From Phallus indusiatus (lineage: Eukaryota > Basidiomycota > Agaricomycetes > Phallales > Phallaceae): a stretch of 64,000 nucleotides of DNA. Of the stretch, positions 46,755 to 59,400 are shown one piece after another; position 1 is the stretch's first letter; each line of letters begins with the position of its first letter. The position numbers and the translations under genes are program-made. Below the pieces are notes generated by a model. The model ran no database searches. It was not told the DNA's origin and worked only from the letters and a program-made list of their open reading frames with translations. The DNA lies in the NCBI GenBank assembly GCA_027605045.1, contig JAQFWX010000036.1, positions 124,001 through 188,000 on the forward strand. The letters run 5' to 3'.

Positions 46755-48715
46755 ATGGCTGAACTCTCTTCTCTTGTCGAATCGTTCAAAAGTAAATTCA
46801 TAACCAAACGAGAGGCGTGCGGCGTTGTCGACGAGTTTTCGAAAAGACTTGCGAGAGAAGAGCAACTAAGGTGAGCGTGCGAGGTGTAGTCTTCAACTTA
46901 TTGAAAAGCTGAATTCCTTAGACATGATTTACCGTTATCAGTGCCAGCATTATGGATTGATCTCGCGGACAACTGGAGGTGTTTGAGAGACAATTCTATC
47001 GATCTATCTGCGCACTCAGGTTCAATATTATCTTTGGCTCGATTTACACGGAATCTAGTGGCTGGTGTGCCTGGTAACCAACAAAATGCATTGTGAACAA
47101 GTTTTACTATTTCGTCTTTTTTTCTTGTCTCATTCCAGCTTTCTAGCGTAGTAGAATCTGAAATACGTTCTGTGATTTTTAGATTGACTGCATTTTCCGA
47201 AATAAGTAAAGAAGAGTGTAGGTCAACGCATTACTATGGCTCGTGTACTGAACTTATTTCTCCTCCTTGCAGCATGCCTTATAACGAGGATGCTCGTCCA
47301 AACTTTGTCAAATATCATCACGGGAAACACGCGGTTATGTGCTACACTTTGGGAGACGTATACTACTATTTCCGAAGAGAAAGAAATTGTCTCGTGAGTT
47401 TATTTTTCGCACTACTAGGTGCTTTCTCATGATATATATATAGGAGATTGCTCGCGTCGTCTGATGTCAAAACCGTGAATGCTACATTGATTCTGATTTT
47501 GAATAGCGCGGATTCAATGTCAGTTTCCCTCTAGTCGCAAATCTCTCATTGAATTCACTTGCTACCGTTTAGCTCGAAAATCACATCAAGGAATAACCTC
47601 CGTATTCTCATTAGGATTCTGGATCTTACGGAAAAAATAACTTCCAAAGAAGATGAATCTCCTGAAGAAGAAGAAACGTTTTCATTTTCGTTAGTTGTAT
47701 TCGTTTAGTAAACCAGACTATCCCTTTGACGCTACTTTCAGGTATCGGATATTTGAGAGTTTATTCGAAAGGGGTTTCAGCGACGTGTTATTTGATTCAT
47801 TTTCTATGTATGATCATAGTTCACTTAATTATCGACGCACTAATTTTCTTTTAAGCGAAGGAGAGCCGATAACGCCGCACCAAACAACACTTGTGAAACT
47901 GCTAGATCCATATCTTCGTGACGTCAAAGCCATGAAAGCGGAACATTCAGACAAAAACTATGCATTTTTGACAGACAATTTATTGCGTCTTTTAATATAT
48001 ACCCAGCAAGCTATTAGACAATCATTGAAAATCGTTGAGGTGGTGTCGTCGCCTGGGCAAGATGAACCAATTTTGCAGGACCTGGACGTCCGTCTGCCTA
48101 AAGTATCTGCGGCGCTGATTCTTTTAGCACAATGTGTCAACACGATTTGTGTACAATTTCAGGATCTTCAGGATTTAGGTTTGAATAACAATGGGTACCA
48201 AAGTGTGGTTATTGGCAGTCGTTCTCCAGGGTTTATCGAATCGCTAATAGGTAAAAACATATTGTTTTCTTTCCTGTGTCCATGTTTAATCGTCTCCGGA
48301 TTTATAGAGGTCTTACGGCTTTTGGACCAATTTCTTCCTCGTATAGTATTTGGGAAAGCCGTACCTTCACCAAATACGAATTCTACCACAAGTAGTAATA
48401 ACACCCAGGGGTTCACTTATCTGAAACGGGATTTAGTTCGGCTAGTTGGAACGTTATGCTACAATAATAGCGGTATGCAAAATCGGGTTAGAGAATGCGA
48501 AGGCATTCCTGTCATTTTGAACCTCTGCGTTATAGATGAACGGAATCCATGTAAGTAATTCATCTTCTTCAAGATAGTTCTGTTCATAATGCAATTACCT
48601 AGACTTGGAAGAGCATGCATTGTTTGCTATACGCAATATTCTTCACAAGAATCCGGAGAATCAAGCTGTCGTCGATGCTTTGAAGCGGATAGAAGACTCA
48701 CAGACGCGTCCATAA
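46755..48715 (+). CDS. Ataxin-10 homologue (Ctr86-type)
   Basis: Several exons from ATG 46,755 (MAELSSLVESFKSKF) to TAA 48,713-48,715. Helical repeat protein. Recognisable parts: FSKRLAREEQLR; ALWIDLADNWRCLRDNS (near 46,960); SILSLARFTRNLVAGVPGNQ, the Arg-Asn-Leu-containing armadillo-like repeat; a long exon from 47,695 to about 48,255 with LLDPYLRDVKAMKAE; then YLKRDLVRLVGTLCYNN, NRVRECEGIPVILNLC and, after the last intron, EEHALFAIRNILHKNPENQAVVDAL. The C-terminal block is the diagnostic ataxin-10 domain. Yeast and animal homologues act in copper homeostasis or cytokinesis and neurite growth; the role in this fungus is not known. A plus-strand neighbour, REC8, starts 150 bases downstream. 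No lesion seen. Confidence 0.85.
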
Positions 48716-48864
48716 TGGTACACAATATCTAATCTGCTTGTATAGTATCTGTTTTACTTCAATCGCACTGCTTATCAAAGTTGTAACATCGCATATATCT
48801 GTATCGCTGTTTGAATGTGTATGCTGTCTGCACCTGCACCCTTCTCTCCACCACCGCCACGATC
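48716..48864 (+). promoter_or_regulatory. Very short ataxin-10 to REC8 intergenic region
   Basis: Only 149 bases separate the ataxin-10 stop from the REC8 ATG. They must include the ataxin-10 terminator and the REC8 promoter, unless the promoter lies inside the upstream gene. No TATA box is convincing. Confidence 0.5.
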
Positions 48865-51777
48865 ATGTTCTTCAGCACCGAACTATTAGCTCGACGAGAT
48901 AGCGGATACGGTCTTTTGTGGTATCCTACAGTGTATCTCCCTTTTAAGGGCATTTTTATACTCAAATGATATCTGCAGGTTGGCTGCGACACTCGGCTCA
49001 AAGTCGAAGAAACTTGGCCGTCGAGAGGTGGCATCGGCGGATATAGCGCGCCTTTGTGGTTTGGTGTCTCAACCGCCCGAACCGCTTGCTTTGCGTCTTT
49101 CTAGTAATTTGATGGTTGGTGTAGTTCGGTATGATCCAAGACATTTTCCTTTAACAACTACTCACATTTGCGCGTTTAGAGTTTATAAAAGTATGTGCTT
49201 ACCTCCGTCTTGTTTGGATCGACTTGATAAACATTGGGTTTAGTCAAATGTGATATTTTTGAGAGTGATGTCAGCAATTGCGTTGTATCTCTGAAGAAAA
49301 ACTTGAACGAGTTGCGTTCTAAGGGAGGTATCGACATGATACCGGTGGTCCAAAGGTTAGGAATATAGTAAATGTGGTATAATCAAATTTTCTTATTGTC
49401 TACAGGCCAGACACTTTGAACTTGCAAATCGATCCTGCCATGTATTTGAATATTGAATTGGATGGAATTGTTGACGTAGGTTTTATTCGTTGTCTGTCGT
49501 GCTCGTTTAGTGATATTGAGCCCAGGACTGGGATGTGATTTGTCGGAACATTAACGACGGTAAATTCTACTTCAAGTTACAGAAGACGATTTTTTAAGTG
49601 TAGTCCAGATGAAAAACTCCAAGACCACCCTAGCTTCTTATCTTCCCTCAATCCGAATAAATCAGCCAATGCGTCTGTATCTTTCAACTTAAACTCTAAC
49701 GACAAAAAGAAGTTACACAAGCTAGACGAATCATTTGAGCATTTATTTTCCAGTTCTTTTTTGAGATCACTTGGAGGCGAAAATCTGGATGAACCGTCCA
49801 CGTCTCCAGGTGCAAACGTAAACGATGTTCTTTTCAATCTGGATTTCGATGAACCGATTGGACTTGGTGAAGAGATGGAGAAGGACCTTGAAGAGGCGTG
49901 GAATTTGCCTTTACGGCACGAAAGAACCGAACGCAGTAAAAGGTAAAGCAACGGTATGCTTATATGCTAGTGGTTATTGCTGATGTGTGATCCGTTTTTG
50001 CAAGTGTGATTAAACCGCGACAAAGTAGCGTCCCTGGAATAATCGATGCTTTTGAACCTTATGATGACGGACAAGGATATACTATGCCCACAGCAGAGGT
50101 AATGATTCGTGAAACACATTATTTTTAATTGACTAGCTTTCAGCCTATGGACGTGATGCCTCAAAATGATGATCCTTTTGGTGGTAGGCCTCCCTTCACA
50201 AAATGGACTCATCATGCTAAATACCTCTCTCAAAGGCATTTCACCTGCGCGCACGATGCTTGTGAACCAAATGGAACAGCTGCATGTGAATGCCGATCCG
50301 GTAATCCAGCCGGTAGAAGAAACTGTCATCAAAAGAGTGCCCAAACCGAAAGTAAAACAGTATAGCATAATGCTAGATCCGACAACCGAATTGTCTGATG
50401 AACAAATGAAGGCATGCGACACATTATTTTTGAACCGTGCTTTGTGATTGATGTAAATTTAGGCTAACAGACTGAACTACTTTGAAGAAATGAAACGTCA
50501 AAAATTGGACGTAGAGAAGAAACGTTATGAGAAAGAACGGAAACGAAAGTTTGAGGAAGCTTTATGGAATCCTCCTTCGCACTGTGTGTTCGTTTGCGGT
50601 CTTGGCGTTCTTCAATTTTATTTATGCGGTATTTAGTTTATGCGCCCGAACTCGTTTGTTTATGGAATGAGCGTGTCGCTGACCCGGTTCGACAACAAGA
50701 AGCCATATGGAGAGAGTGTCTTGAAACTAATGGTCTGAATTCCATTTACTTGACCCATGACATTATCTGAGACGATATCTTTGTATAGCCAATGGTCGAC
50801 CTAAGAAACGTCGTCAAACCGGTGAAAAACCGAGCAAGGGAGTTAAATCGATGGATAACGGTATTTTTAATGGAGATGCCCCCGGAGATATCATGCCCAT
50901 GGACGACGGTTTCAATGAAATGCAGATGGACGTGGATACAGGTTTACCGCCTGAATTTCCTTTTAGCTCTGGAAGCAGACGTTCCTCCCAGGTTAATTTC
51001 AATCAAGAAAAACTATAATAAATTTTTGAATTGAAAATGCGTATAGGATCTAGGACAACCACGACATGCGTCCAACCCACCTCTTTCGCACAGTAGTATA
51101 TTAGAACATGGCATGGATTACTATGAGTCGCAAGGGTTTCTTTCCAACAACATTTTTCCCTGGGATAACGCTCCTAATTCTTCTTCTACTGGAGCTGTTC
51201 TTGCTGGATTTGCAAATAGGAGTGATGCTCAAATTAGTGTCGAAGGTTCTGTTGTACGCTTTAGAAGAGGGTCGGGAAGTCTTGGCAGTAGTCCAACAGT
51301 CATTTTTAACGATCTTCCGCTCCCAGACGTAAATAGTGATAGTGGAGCTGTTTTACGAGGTGAGTCAGCAGGTTTCACTTTGTCTGACGACTGATTTCTC
51401 TTTTGAGATAACGACGAGCAATTGATTGGAGAAATTCAAGAAGAATCTGATCATATTGTGACGCTAGAAAGGAATTCGTTCAATTTTTTGGGGTATGCTA
51501 TATATTTTTTCCTTGTGCGCCTTTTTATCTAAGATTTAGGTATGCTAAAATGCATGCAACTACGGTGGGAAAAGAGTTGTTCTTCTCTGACATAGTTCCG
51601 CGTGAAAGCAGCTCAGCTAGGGTGGCAGCTGAAGGGTTTTATCACTGCTTGGGTAAGCTTCATGCCCTGAATCTGAGTGTGTTTATTCAATTCTTTTCCA
51701 TAGCTCTTGCTACGAAAAAGCTTATACACCTCAAACAATCTGAACCTTATGGTCCAATTAAAATAAAATTCTTGTAG
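48865..51777 (+). CDS. REC8: REC8-type meiotic cohesin kleisin
   Basis: Many exons from ATG 48,865 to TAG 51,775-51,777. Exon 1 is 48,865-48,920 ([19 protein letters not shown]) and continues at 48,979 with [17 protein letters not shown]. The WLAATLGSK sequence and [16 protein letters not shown] (near 49,080) mark the kleisin N-terminal domain of the REC8 branch; mitotic RAD21 has WLAAHW instead. The middle is acidic and disordered ([20 protein letters not shown]) with a [19 protein letters not shown] block and a [16 protein letters not shown] coiled coil. The C-terminal winged helix is intact: [23 protein letters not shown], then [20 protein letters not shown] and [14 protein letters not shown]8 closes the SMC1/SMC3 ring in meiosis and is cut by separase. 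No nonsense codon was found in the assembled frames. Confidence 0.85.
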
Positions 51778-51973
51778 TTGCTTTGTACTTTCGAAAAACT
51801 ATCGCTTCATGTCGCCGAGATTCCGGTTCGGCATTTGCCGGGTACTTTACAGCACCCCCAAATCCATTTTACATAATTCGTTTTCCTCTCATCCTCAAGA
51901 CTCGTCCTCCGACACCGACACCTTTACTCCTCCTTCGCAAGAAGTAAAAAAGGCAAAAAAAAATCAATCTCAA

Positions 51974-52465
51974 ATGGCAGTTAACAAAAAGAAAGCCGCG
52001 AAGACCACTGAGTCCATTGCCTCCCGTTTGGCTCTCGTTGTCAAGTCAGGAAAATACACATTGGGATACAAATCAGCTTTAAAGCAAATGCGAAGTGGAA
52101 AAGGTACGTTCAAATTTCACAACTCTCTCTCTGGGGGACTGGAGCGTGAGGCTGAGAAGGTCCCTTTTCGCTGACCAATTTGTCTAGCCAAGCTTGTTTT
52201 GATTGCTGGTAATTGCCCGCCCCTACGCAAATCTGAGATTGAGTATTACGCCATGTTGTCAAAGACCTCCGTTCACCACTTTGCGGGCTCGAATGTTGCT
52301 CTTGGAACCGCTGCAGGAAAACTCTTCCGAGTCGGGTAAGTTTTAGATTGACCATTTATTGACGTTGTTTCGTGGTTTGCTTACATCAATTTGTTTAGTG
52401 TTATGACCATTAGCGACCAAGGTGACAGTGACCTTTTGTCAATCGCTGAAAATCCAGCCCAATAA
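51974..52465 (+). CDS. RPL30: 60S ribosomal protein L30
   Basis: Three exons: 51,974-52,103, 52,188-52,335 and 52,399-52,465, all with GT..AG borders. The protein is about 114 residues: [19 protein letters not shown], then [66 protein letters not shown] and [13 protein letters not shown]. This is the L7Ae/L30e RNA-binding fold of the large ribosomal subunit. An in-frame upstream ATG at 51,809 exists, but the family starts at MAVNKK or similar, so 51,974 is chosen. In yeast L30 represses splicing of its own pre-mRNA; the first intron here (84 nt) would be the place to look. Convergent with VMS1. Confidence 0.95.
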
Positions 52466-52612
52466 ACCAAACAAAAAAACTGCACTTTTCGTGGTCTCTG
52501 ATCGTATGGTCTTTTTCTCTACACTCTCACATGTATTAAGCATTACTTCTACAATAATATGCACAACATGCATGCCTGAGTCATACTACAAAATAATAAG
52601 TGTCCAAAGCGA

Positions 52613-54846
52613 CTAATGGCCTCCCGACAGGGCTTTGAGTCTAGCCTCTGCTGCTCTAGCTCGTCTCTCTCGCTCAACTTTAGCTCTCATCTCCGCACTC
52701 AGTCCCATAACGCCCTCTTGAGCACCAGACGCACCACCCAATCGTCTGGGACCTGTTGCAGAAGCTAAAGAACTGGGTGCTTTAGGCACAGGTTTAGCAG
52801 GCTCCGGCTCTGGTTCAGGATCAGATTGTCGAGACTCGGCTTGTCTAGCCTGTCGTTCTTTTATCTTGTCTTTTAGTCCCTTCCTGCGCTGCTTCTTCCG
52901 TTCATCTCTCTCCTCTTCCATCTTTTGACTGAGTACGCTAGGAATACGAGCTGCGCCTAGCCAATCCCACCAATCGGGGTGAGAAGCTGCACAACGTCGA
53001 AAGACATCGCGGACAGCACGAGATTTGGCGAGATCATACGCAACGCGTCGTGCGGACGTTGAAAGCGGCGGAGGTGCATCCGAAGCATCTGAAAAATGCT
53101 TTTCATCGTCATGTTCGCCATCGCCTGAGACTGGTATAGTAGGATCTGCGTGTAAATCTTCTAGGATATATTGGGTCATATCCTCTTGCCCAGATGAAAC
53201 TGATATATGAAGAAGTGTAGCTTCATTTTGTGGTGTTCGTGAATCTATGCCACCTAGTTGTGCGCCTTCTCGATTCCACAAGTCTTTGAATGCTTCCAAG
53301 CGACCTTTCTTTACCATTTCAATTAGCCTATCCCATTTTTCGAGTCTCGCTTCCTCTTCTTTGCTCAGACGGGGTACAGTTGGCTTCGGAGCTGGGACAG
53401 GCTGTTGCTGTGAGGGTTGAGGCTTTGGTTTAGGCTTTGGGAGCGAGGCGAGATACGCTTCATCCTGAGCTCTAAGTTCGTCTTCCGTAAAATGAGAAAC
53501 TTTAGCCCTAGTTAGCTCATTTAAGCACCGAGTTAGTTCAGATAGTGTCTATGCGATTGTGAGTTTCGTCGACGATATAAATATTGGGAGAGATGGCACT
53601 TACAGGTCTTCTCGTCGGGAATGGGAAATTTCGCAACCGTTCGTCATCTGAGTAGTGCTGAGTCGCGAATTATAATGCGGAGCGTAAGGCTACATACCTT
53701 TTTGAAAGACAGCTTCCTCGTAATCGTAAAAAATTCGTTTGTTCGAGACGCTGGCTCTGATCCAAATCAGTTCGCAAGCTGCCACGTCTTCGGCCCAATC
53801 TGTCATTAGGTTTCTGACATCCTGTATACTTTTTCAGCTACTAGTCCTTACTCTATCGATGTCAATTAATACATACGTCACGAAGGGCTTGTTCGCCGTA
53901 ACGGCGGAGCAAAGCACCAGCACTCTTTGCGGGACCTTTGGCATTATCATTCACTGATTGAGAACCACCCTGTTTCCTTCGTGCTGAGTTGAAAAGTTAA
54001 GAATTAAAAATGTAAATCTAAACATGAATGCTTACTTGTGTAACGATGGAACGTTTTGTGTTTCAGTATTTCGAAGTCTGGTTTTGCTTTGGGTTTCTGT
54101 TTCTTCTTCTTCGAAGCATTTGGAGCTTCTTCCTCATCTTCAGAGGCCTTCACTTGGACCAGCATTCCAGCAAAGTGACCACCAGCAATCATGATCATCA
54201 GCCACCTTTTACCATGTTGTCCTCCGTGTTGCATATCTTTCAAAGCAGGAAGATATTCAGTTTGCGGGAGACCTTGAGGATATAAAAGACGATATATGCC
54301 GATTTGGGTAGATGATTGTGGCGAATGAAACCATATTATCGGATTTCGAGTCAATTGAGGTTTATCTTCTGTTGGGGATGACGACCTTTCTCTGTGTAGT
54401 CGTGTTTTGCTGAGCAAAGTTTGAAGAGTATCTGTGGCTTGATCATCACTTTCTTCTTCGGATGAAGATTCAGAACCGGAGAGAGAGTCCTCCAATCCTG
54501 ACGAATTCATGATTAAATTCGAACAAATTTCACATTAAGAGAAGTACCAACCTTCTATTAGAGATGAAAAATGAGCTTCTGTGATGGCATTTTCTCCTCG
54601 TAATCTCAGCTTCACATTGTAACGATGCCAATCCGATTTAAAGTGGGCTCGTTGATCGTCTACCTCCGTAAACGCGGATCCCAGACAGATATTGCAGGAT
54701 TTAGATCCTGATGGTGCAGACGGAATGAGATTTTGGGATATTGAAGTCGGTGGAGGACTAGGAGCACGCGACGGAGATTTGGCAAGCGTCCGAGGAGTGA
54801 GGGTATCGAGAAGTTCCTTGGGAAGGGAAAAGATGTAGTATGACAT
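52613..54846 (-). CDS. VMS1: VMS1/ANKZF1, peptidyl-tRNA hydrolase of ribosome quality control
   Basis: About six exons from ATG 54846-54844 (MSYYIFSLPKELLDTL) to TAG 52615-52613. Domains in order: a C2H2-type zinc finger (CNICLGSAFTEVDDQRAHF, then SDWHRYNVKLR; near 54,690-54,600); the VLRF1 catalytic domain (WLMIMIAGGHFAGMLVQ near 54,200; HKTFHRYTTRRKQGGSQS near 54,045-53,945, whose Gln in GGSQS is the residue needed for catalysis in this family); a helical region (RRYGEQALRDDVRNLM); a proline/lysine linker; ankyrin-like repeats (ATLLHISVSSGQEDM, near 53,215); WWDWLGAARIP; and a C-terminal basic Cdc48-binding-type helix (VERERRARAAEARLKAL). It releases stalled nascent chains from 60S subunits and binds Cdc48. 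No lesion seen. Confidence 0.9.
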
Positions 54847-55305
54847 GCTTTCAAATGCTTCTAGAATTAATGTTGCGTTAAGGAAATACTCATGAATGAG
54901 GTGATTTAGATGGGTTTTATAGTGACCTCAGCGAGTCAGTCTGTCAAAGATCGGATATGATGGCGAGTCAGAGATTGCTAATTAGCGCCTTGCGACGAGA
55001 TATATCTCCCTGCCACTCTGAGTCAAACTCTCCGGAAGGGAAGAGAATACCTCGGAACCTTATGCAGTTCTGACAAAGTGTCCTGACTAGTTGTTGATGA
55101 TGGTATCATAGGATTTGTAACAATTCACAAGCAGCGGACCGCCACATGAGTAAGAAGAAAGTGGCAGATGCAAGCAAAAAGCGGATATGTAAATTCTAAG
55201 GTACAATGCAATGTTCTAATATACACTGAGGGCTACAAGATCGTTTTTGCATGCAATCATAGCAGAATGCATTTTGGGGTGAGAATCAGTGGCAGATGAA
55301 GTGTT
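54847..55305. other. Spacer between VMS1 start and RPB7 end
   Basis: About 460 bases without an exon. It should contain the VMS1 promoter (right of 54,846 on the minus strand) and the RPB7 3' untranslated region. Confidence 0.55.
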
Positions 55306-56143
55306 TTATTCGATGACTCCAAGATGATCCTCTTTTATCGTTCCGATGGCGAACTAAAAGATCAATATTACTGTTTGTAACTCGGCGGCAAAAGGTGTTT
55401 TGTAACGCACAATTTCGGTCGCATCCACACGAGTACCAACTATTTTTAGCCGAACTCTGGTATTCTTTTCGATGATCTGCAAGGATGATAAGCGAAAAAA
55501 GATATATCACCAAAAGATCTAGATTAACCTGGTCTGCAGAGGCAAAGGAAGGTGGATTCGAATTGGGATCAAAACGGAGGTCCGGGTGCACAAGCTACCA
55601 CAAATTTAACGCGATTCTGTTTCGAGTAATCATAATCTTCACCTGGTGCGATATGAAAACCGTTAGAGGACCGACATCCGCAAAAAAGCCCATCTACGGT
55701 CACAATTACCATCAAAAGAAAAGACATACGGAATCGTGAGATAGCGCACCTTGTTTACGTTATTGACGACAGCGTCCACAACTTCGCCTTTGAAGGGCTT
55801 GAATACGATAGCTCTATATCGGGTAATGAATTCAGCTTGACCGCTTCCGACAAGCACCATTCCCTTTCCAATGTCTATGACGTTAATGACGGCAATAATA
55901 TAACCGAACTCTCCTGAACATGTTCCTAAAGAAGATGAATGCGTGTCAACATCTGACATGCTTTCAATGGAGACAGTACATATGAGCTCACCTTCTACAT
56001 CTGCGTATAACTTTTTCTCGAGAAACTCGGTCATTCGCGGACCGAAATACGAGGGATGTAGAAGAATAGTATGAGACAGCTCTTTCTGTGAAAAGTCAAG
56101 AGAACATTTTGCACTCCAACAATTCACTCACTATGAAGAACAT
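55306..56143 (-). CDS. RPB7: RNA polymerase II subunit RPB7
   Basis: About five exons from ATG 56143-56141 to TAA 55308-55306. Exon 1 is only MFFI; after an intron comes KELSHTILLHPSYFGPRM, then FLEKKLYADVEG, then (after an intron near 56,000-55,925) TCSGEFGYIIAVINVIDIG. KGMVLVGSGQAEFITRYRAIVF and FKGEVVDAVVNNVNK follow, then an exon whose middle (MGFFADVGPL-type) is read across the intron near 55,740. It ends PPDLRFDPNSNPPSFASADQ, NTRVRLKIVGTRVDATE and EDHLGVIE. The protein is about 170-180 residues, as expected. With RPB4 it forms the Pol II stalk. It shares a 317-bp upstream region with the divergent POL3. Confidence 0.92.
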
Positions 56144-56460
56144 GGTCACGGTAAGGGCGCAAGGGCGGTCTTGTTCTAGGGTAAATTCAGTTCCCTAATT
56201 TTAGCCGAGGCAGTGAATGCAGACGTACGAACAAATTCCCTTGTGTGAAGGAAGGACTCTGAAGGACTCGCCAAGTCACTTCACTCCTGTTCGTTGTTGT
56301 TTTCAGTATGGAAAAATGAAACTCCGCCAGCGCCAAGAACTTGGACATCTTCGACCAATGTGACGCGGTGACGTTCGGGTGTGATTATCGGAGTTGGCAC
56401 GACTTTTGCCCCGTTCCTCGCGTATGTGACGCGACCTGCTGCTGCTGCGACACCCCCACC
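56144..56460. promoter_or_regulatory. Divergent promoter region RPB7 / POL3
   Basis: 317 bases between the RPB7 ATG (minus) and the POL3 ATG (plus). Open stretches occur but have no family motif. Both are essential housekeeping genes, so a shared promoter is plausible. No TATA box or named element is assigned. Confidence 0.6.
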
Positions 56461-59400
56461 ATGTTAACAGATAACTCAAACTCACTTCCTAAGTAAATTA
56501 CAAGTCTATGTACTCCGTTATCTAATTTTCACTTACTCATTCACTCGTTCCTAGTTCTCAAAGCGCCGGTCACGCCACCAAAAAGCGAAAGCTCGCTGGT
56601 AGCCATGCCGAAATTGTACCGCAAGAGTCGTTTACCGAAGTTTTAAAGGAACTAGAAAATAGCTCGTCAGGAGATCTGAGTGAGCTGTGACTTTCGTCTA
56701 CTAAAATACTGAAATGTGAAAACGACATAGAGACTGAGGCTGAAGGAGGAGCCAATGCTTGGGGTCGTCCCCCAGTGGGGAAGCTTAATCCAGCGAATGA
56801 TCCACTCAGTATGCGTGCTCACATGTCTTCCATAATTTTATGCTCATACATGATTAGTTTTTCAACAAATTGACATTGAGGAGAGTCAAGAAACGAGGGG
56901 TTCACTCCGTATGTTTGGCGTAACAAAGGTACTTTTCCTTCCTAGTTCATGGTTCATTTTGTTGGGTCAACGTGGTGCTCATGTTCTTAGGCTGGACACA
57001 GTGTCATGGCTTTGATCGAAGACTTCTTACCCTATTTTTACGTTCCTGCTCCTCGCGATTTCAATGAAGACTGCCTTAAACCATTCTTGGACGCAGTTAA
57101 CGTGAGCCACATTTGACACCAGATATAAACATGGATTAATGACCTATACAGCGCTCGCTGCAATTTCCCATGGCAAAATCCGCAGAATTAATATCCAAAC
57201 ACCCGTTATTAAACTTTAGAGGAGAGAAGCGCGTTTGGTTCATCAAACTCGTTGTCCAGGACCAACGAGGATTACCCAAAGTTAGAGATAAGTATTTTTG
57301 TATATGTTGAATTGAAGTAGAGCATGAGCCTGACGCTGTTCATCCATCACGCTTGTTTGAGAGCGAGCGGGACCCATTTAGATTCCGCGATTTTACGTTT
57401 GGAGATGCGACCTACGAAAGTAACATTCCATTTACTTTAAGGTTCATGATCGATACAAAGGCACATACTTATTTGGTAACCGAAACCTCATTCTAATGCA
57501 TATTTAGATCGTAGGGATGAACTGGGTAGAATTCCCTGCTGGGAGTTATCAAATAGTTCCAGAAAAAAAAACGTATTGTCAGATTGAAATATCGACAAAG
57601 CAAGTTATTCACAAATTTCGTACTTTATATGCTGATAATTTCTCAGATGGAATACAATCATCTCACATGCACCCGAGGGGGAATGGTCAACACTTGCTCC
57701 ATTTAGAATCCTCAGCTTCGATATCGAGTGTGCCGGTCGTAAAGGTATTTTCCCCGAAGCCGATGTCGATCCCGTCATTCAGATTGCAAATATGGTTACT
57801 CGTCAAGGCATGTTAAAAACCCACAATTCGGAGCGTTGATGCTGAAATTTGTTCTCGCAGGCGAATCGAAACCTTTTATTCGCAATGTTTTTACCTTAAA
57901 TACGTGTGCACATATAGTTGGCTCCCAAGTTCTCGAGTTCACGAAAGAAGAGGAATTACTTTTGAGATGGCGCGATTTCATTCAAGAAGCTGATCCCGAT
58001 ATCATCATTGGCTACAACATGGCTAATTTCGATTTACCATATCTGCTTGATCGAGCCAAAGCTCTCGGCCTGGAGGATTTTCCGGAACTGGGGCGGATAC
58101 AAGGTGAGTTTGGTTGATGATCCGATTAATTGTAAACCTGAACGAACAATTCACAGGCGTAAAATCTAAAACTAAAGACACACACTTCTCTTCTAAAGCA
58201 TTTGGTCAACGCGATTCAAAAGAAACTACCTTTGATGGACGGCTGCAACTCGATCTCCTCCAATTTATGCAACGGGAGCATAAACTACGGAGTTATACAT
58301 TGAACTCCGTGTGTGCGCAGTTCCTCGGAGAGCAAAAAGAGGACGTACATCATTCTATCATCACTGAGCTTCAGAATGGGACTTCGGAATCTAGGCGACG
58401 TCTTGCTGTTTACTGTTTAAAGGTACGGTTACATTTTGCTTTGGTACCAATTAAGTCTGAACTGTTTTCAGGATGCGTATCTTCCTCAACGACTCTTAGA
58501 TAAATTAATGTGTTTGGTTAACTACACGGAGATGGCGCGTGTAACCGGAGTGCCATTTAACTACCTTTTATCGAGAGGACAGTCCATCAAAGTGCTTTCG
58601 CAATTGTACCGCAAAGCGAATCAGGAGGATTATGTGATCCCGTCTATGAAAGGAGATGGTTTGTTTTACACCGGTTGTATTCGTGTTTTATATGCTCAAA
58701 TTTGATGACAGGTAGTGATGAACAGTACGAAGGCGCGACGGTCATCGAACCACTTAAAGGTTATTACGATGTACCCATTGCAACTCTTGATTTCAGTTCA
58801 CTATATCCTTCAATCATGATGGCACACAATCTGTGCTATACCACACTATTGAATCAAGCGTCAGTCAGTAGCCTCGGTTTGCAGCAAGATGTTGATTATG
58901 TGAGAACACCGACAAATGGTAATCCAAATCTCGAAATGAAGTTGTTATCATATTCAATCATTCCTCAGATATGTTCGTTACTCCGGCAAAGAGAAAGGGC
59001 TTGTTGCCTATTATATTAGAGGATTTATTGTCTGCTCGAAAAAGGGCAAAAGCTGACTTGAAAAAGGAAACGGATCCTTTCAAAAGAGCAGTTCTGGATG
59101 GCCGGCAGTTGGCTCTTAAAGTAAGATCTTTTTGCTATTGAAGCCGCCGCAAATGTTCAACGATCCGTCATCACTAGATCAGTGCCAATTCAGTGTATGG
59201 TTTTACTGGCGCCACGATAGGCAAACTACCATGCTTGCAAATCTCGGCTAGTGTCACTGCTTACGGTCGAAGCATGATTATGAGGACGAAAGATGTTAGT
59301 TTTTTCCGTGTTTTGAGACTAGCTTTTATTTAAAATTTCCTACAGGAGGTTGAATCTCATTACTCTGTCGCAAATGGTTATGATCACGATGCTCAAGTCA

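Noticed and set aside
51809..51973. N-terminal extension of RPL30 from the upstream in-frame ATG
   Set aside because: L30 proteins begin at the short Lys-rich start; the extension reads like 5' leader and has no family counterpart.
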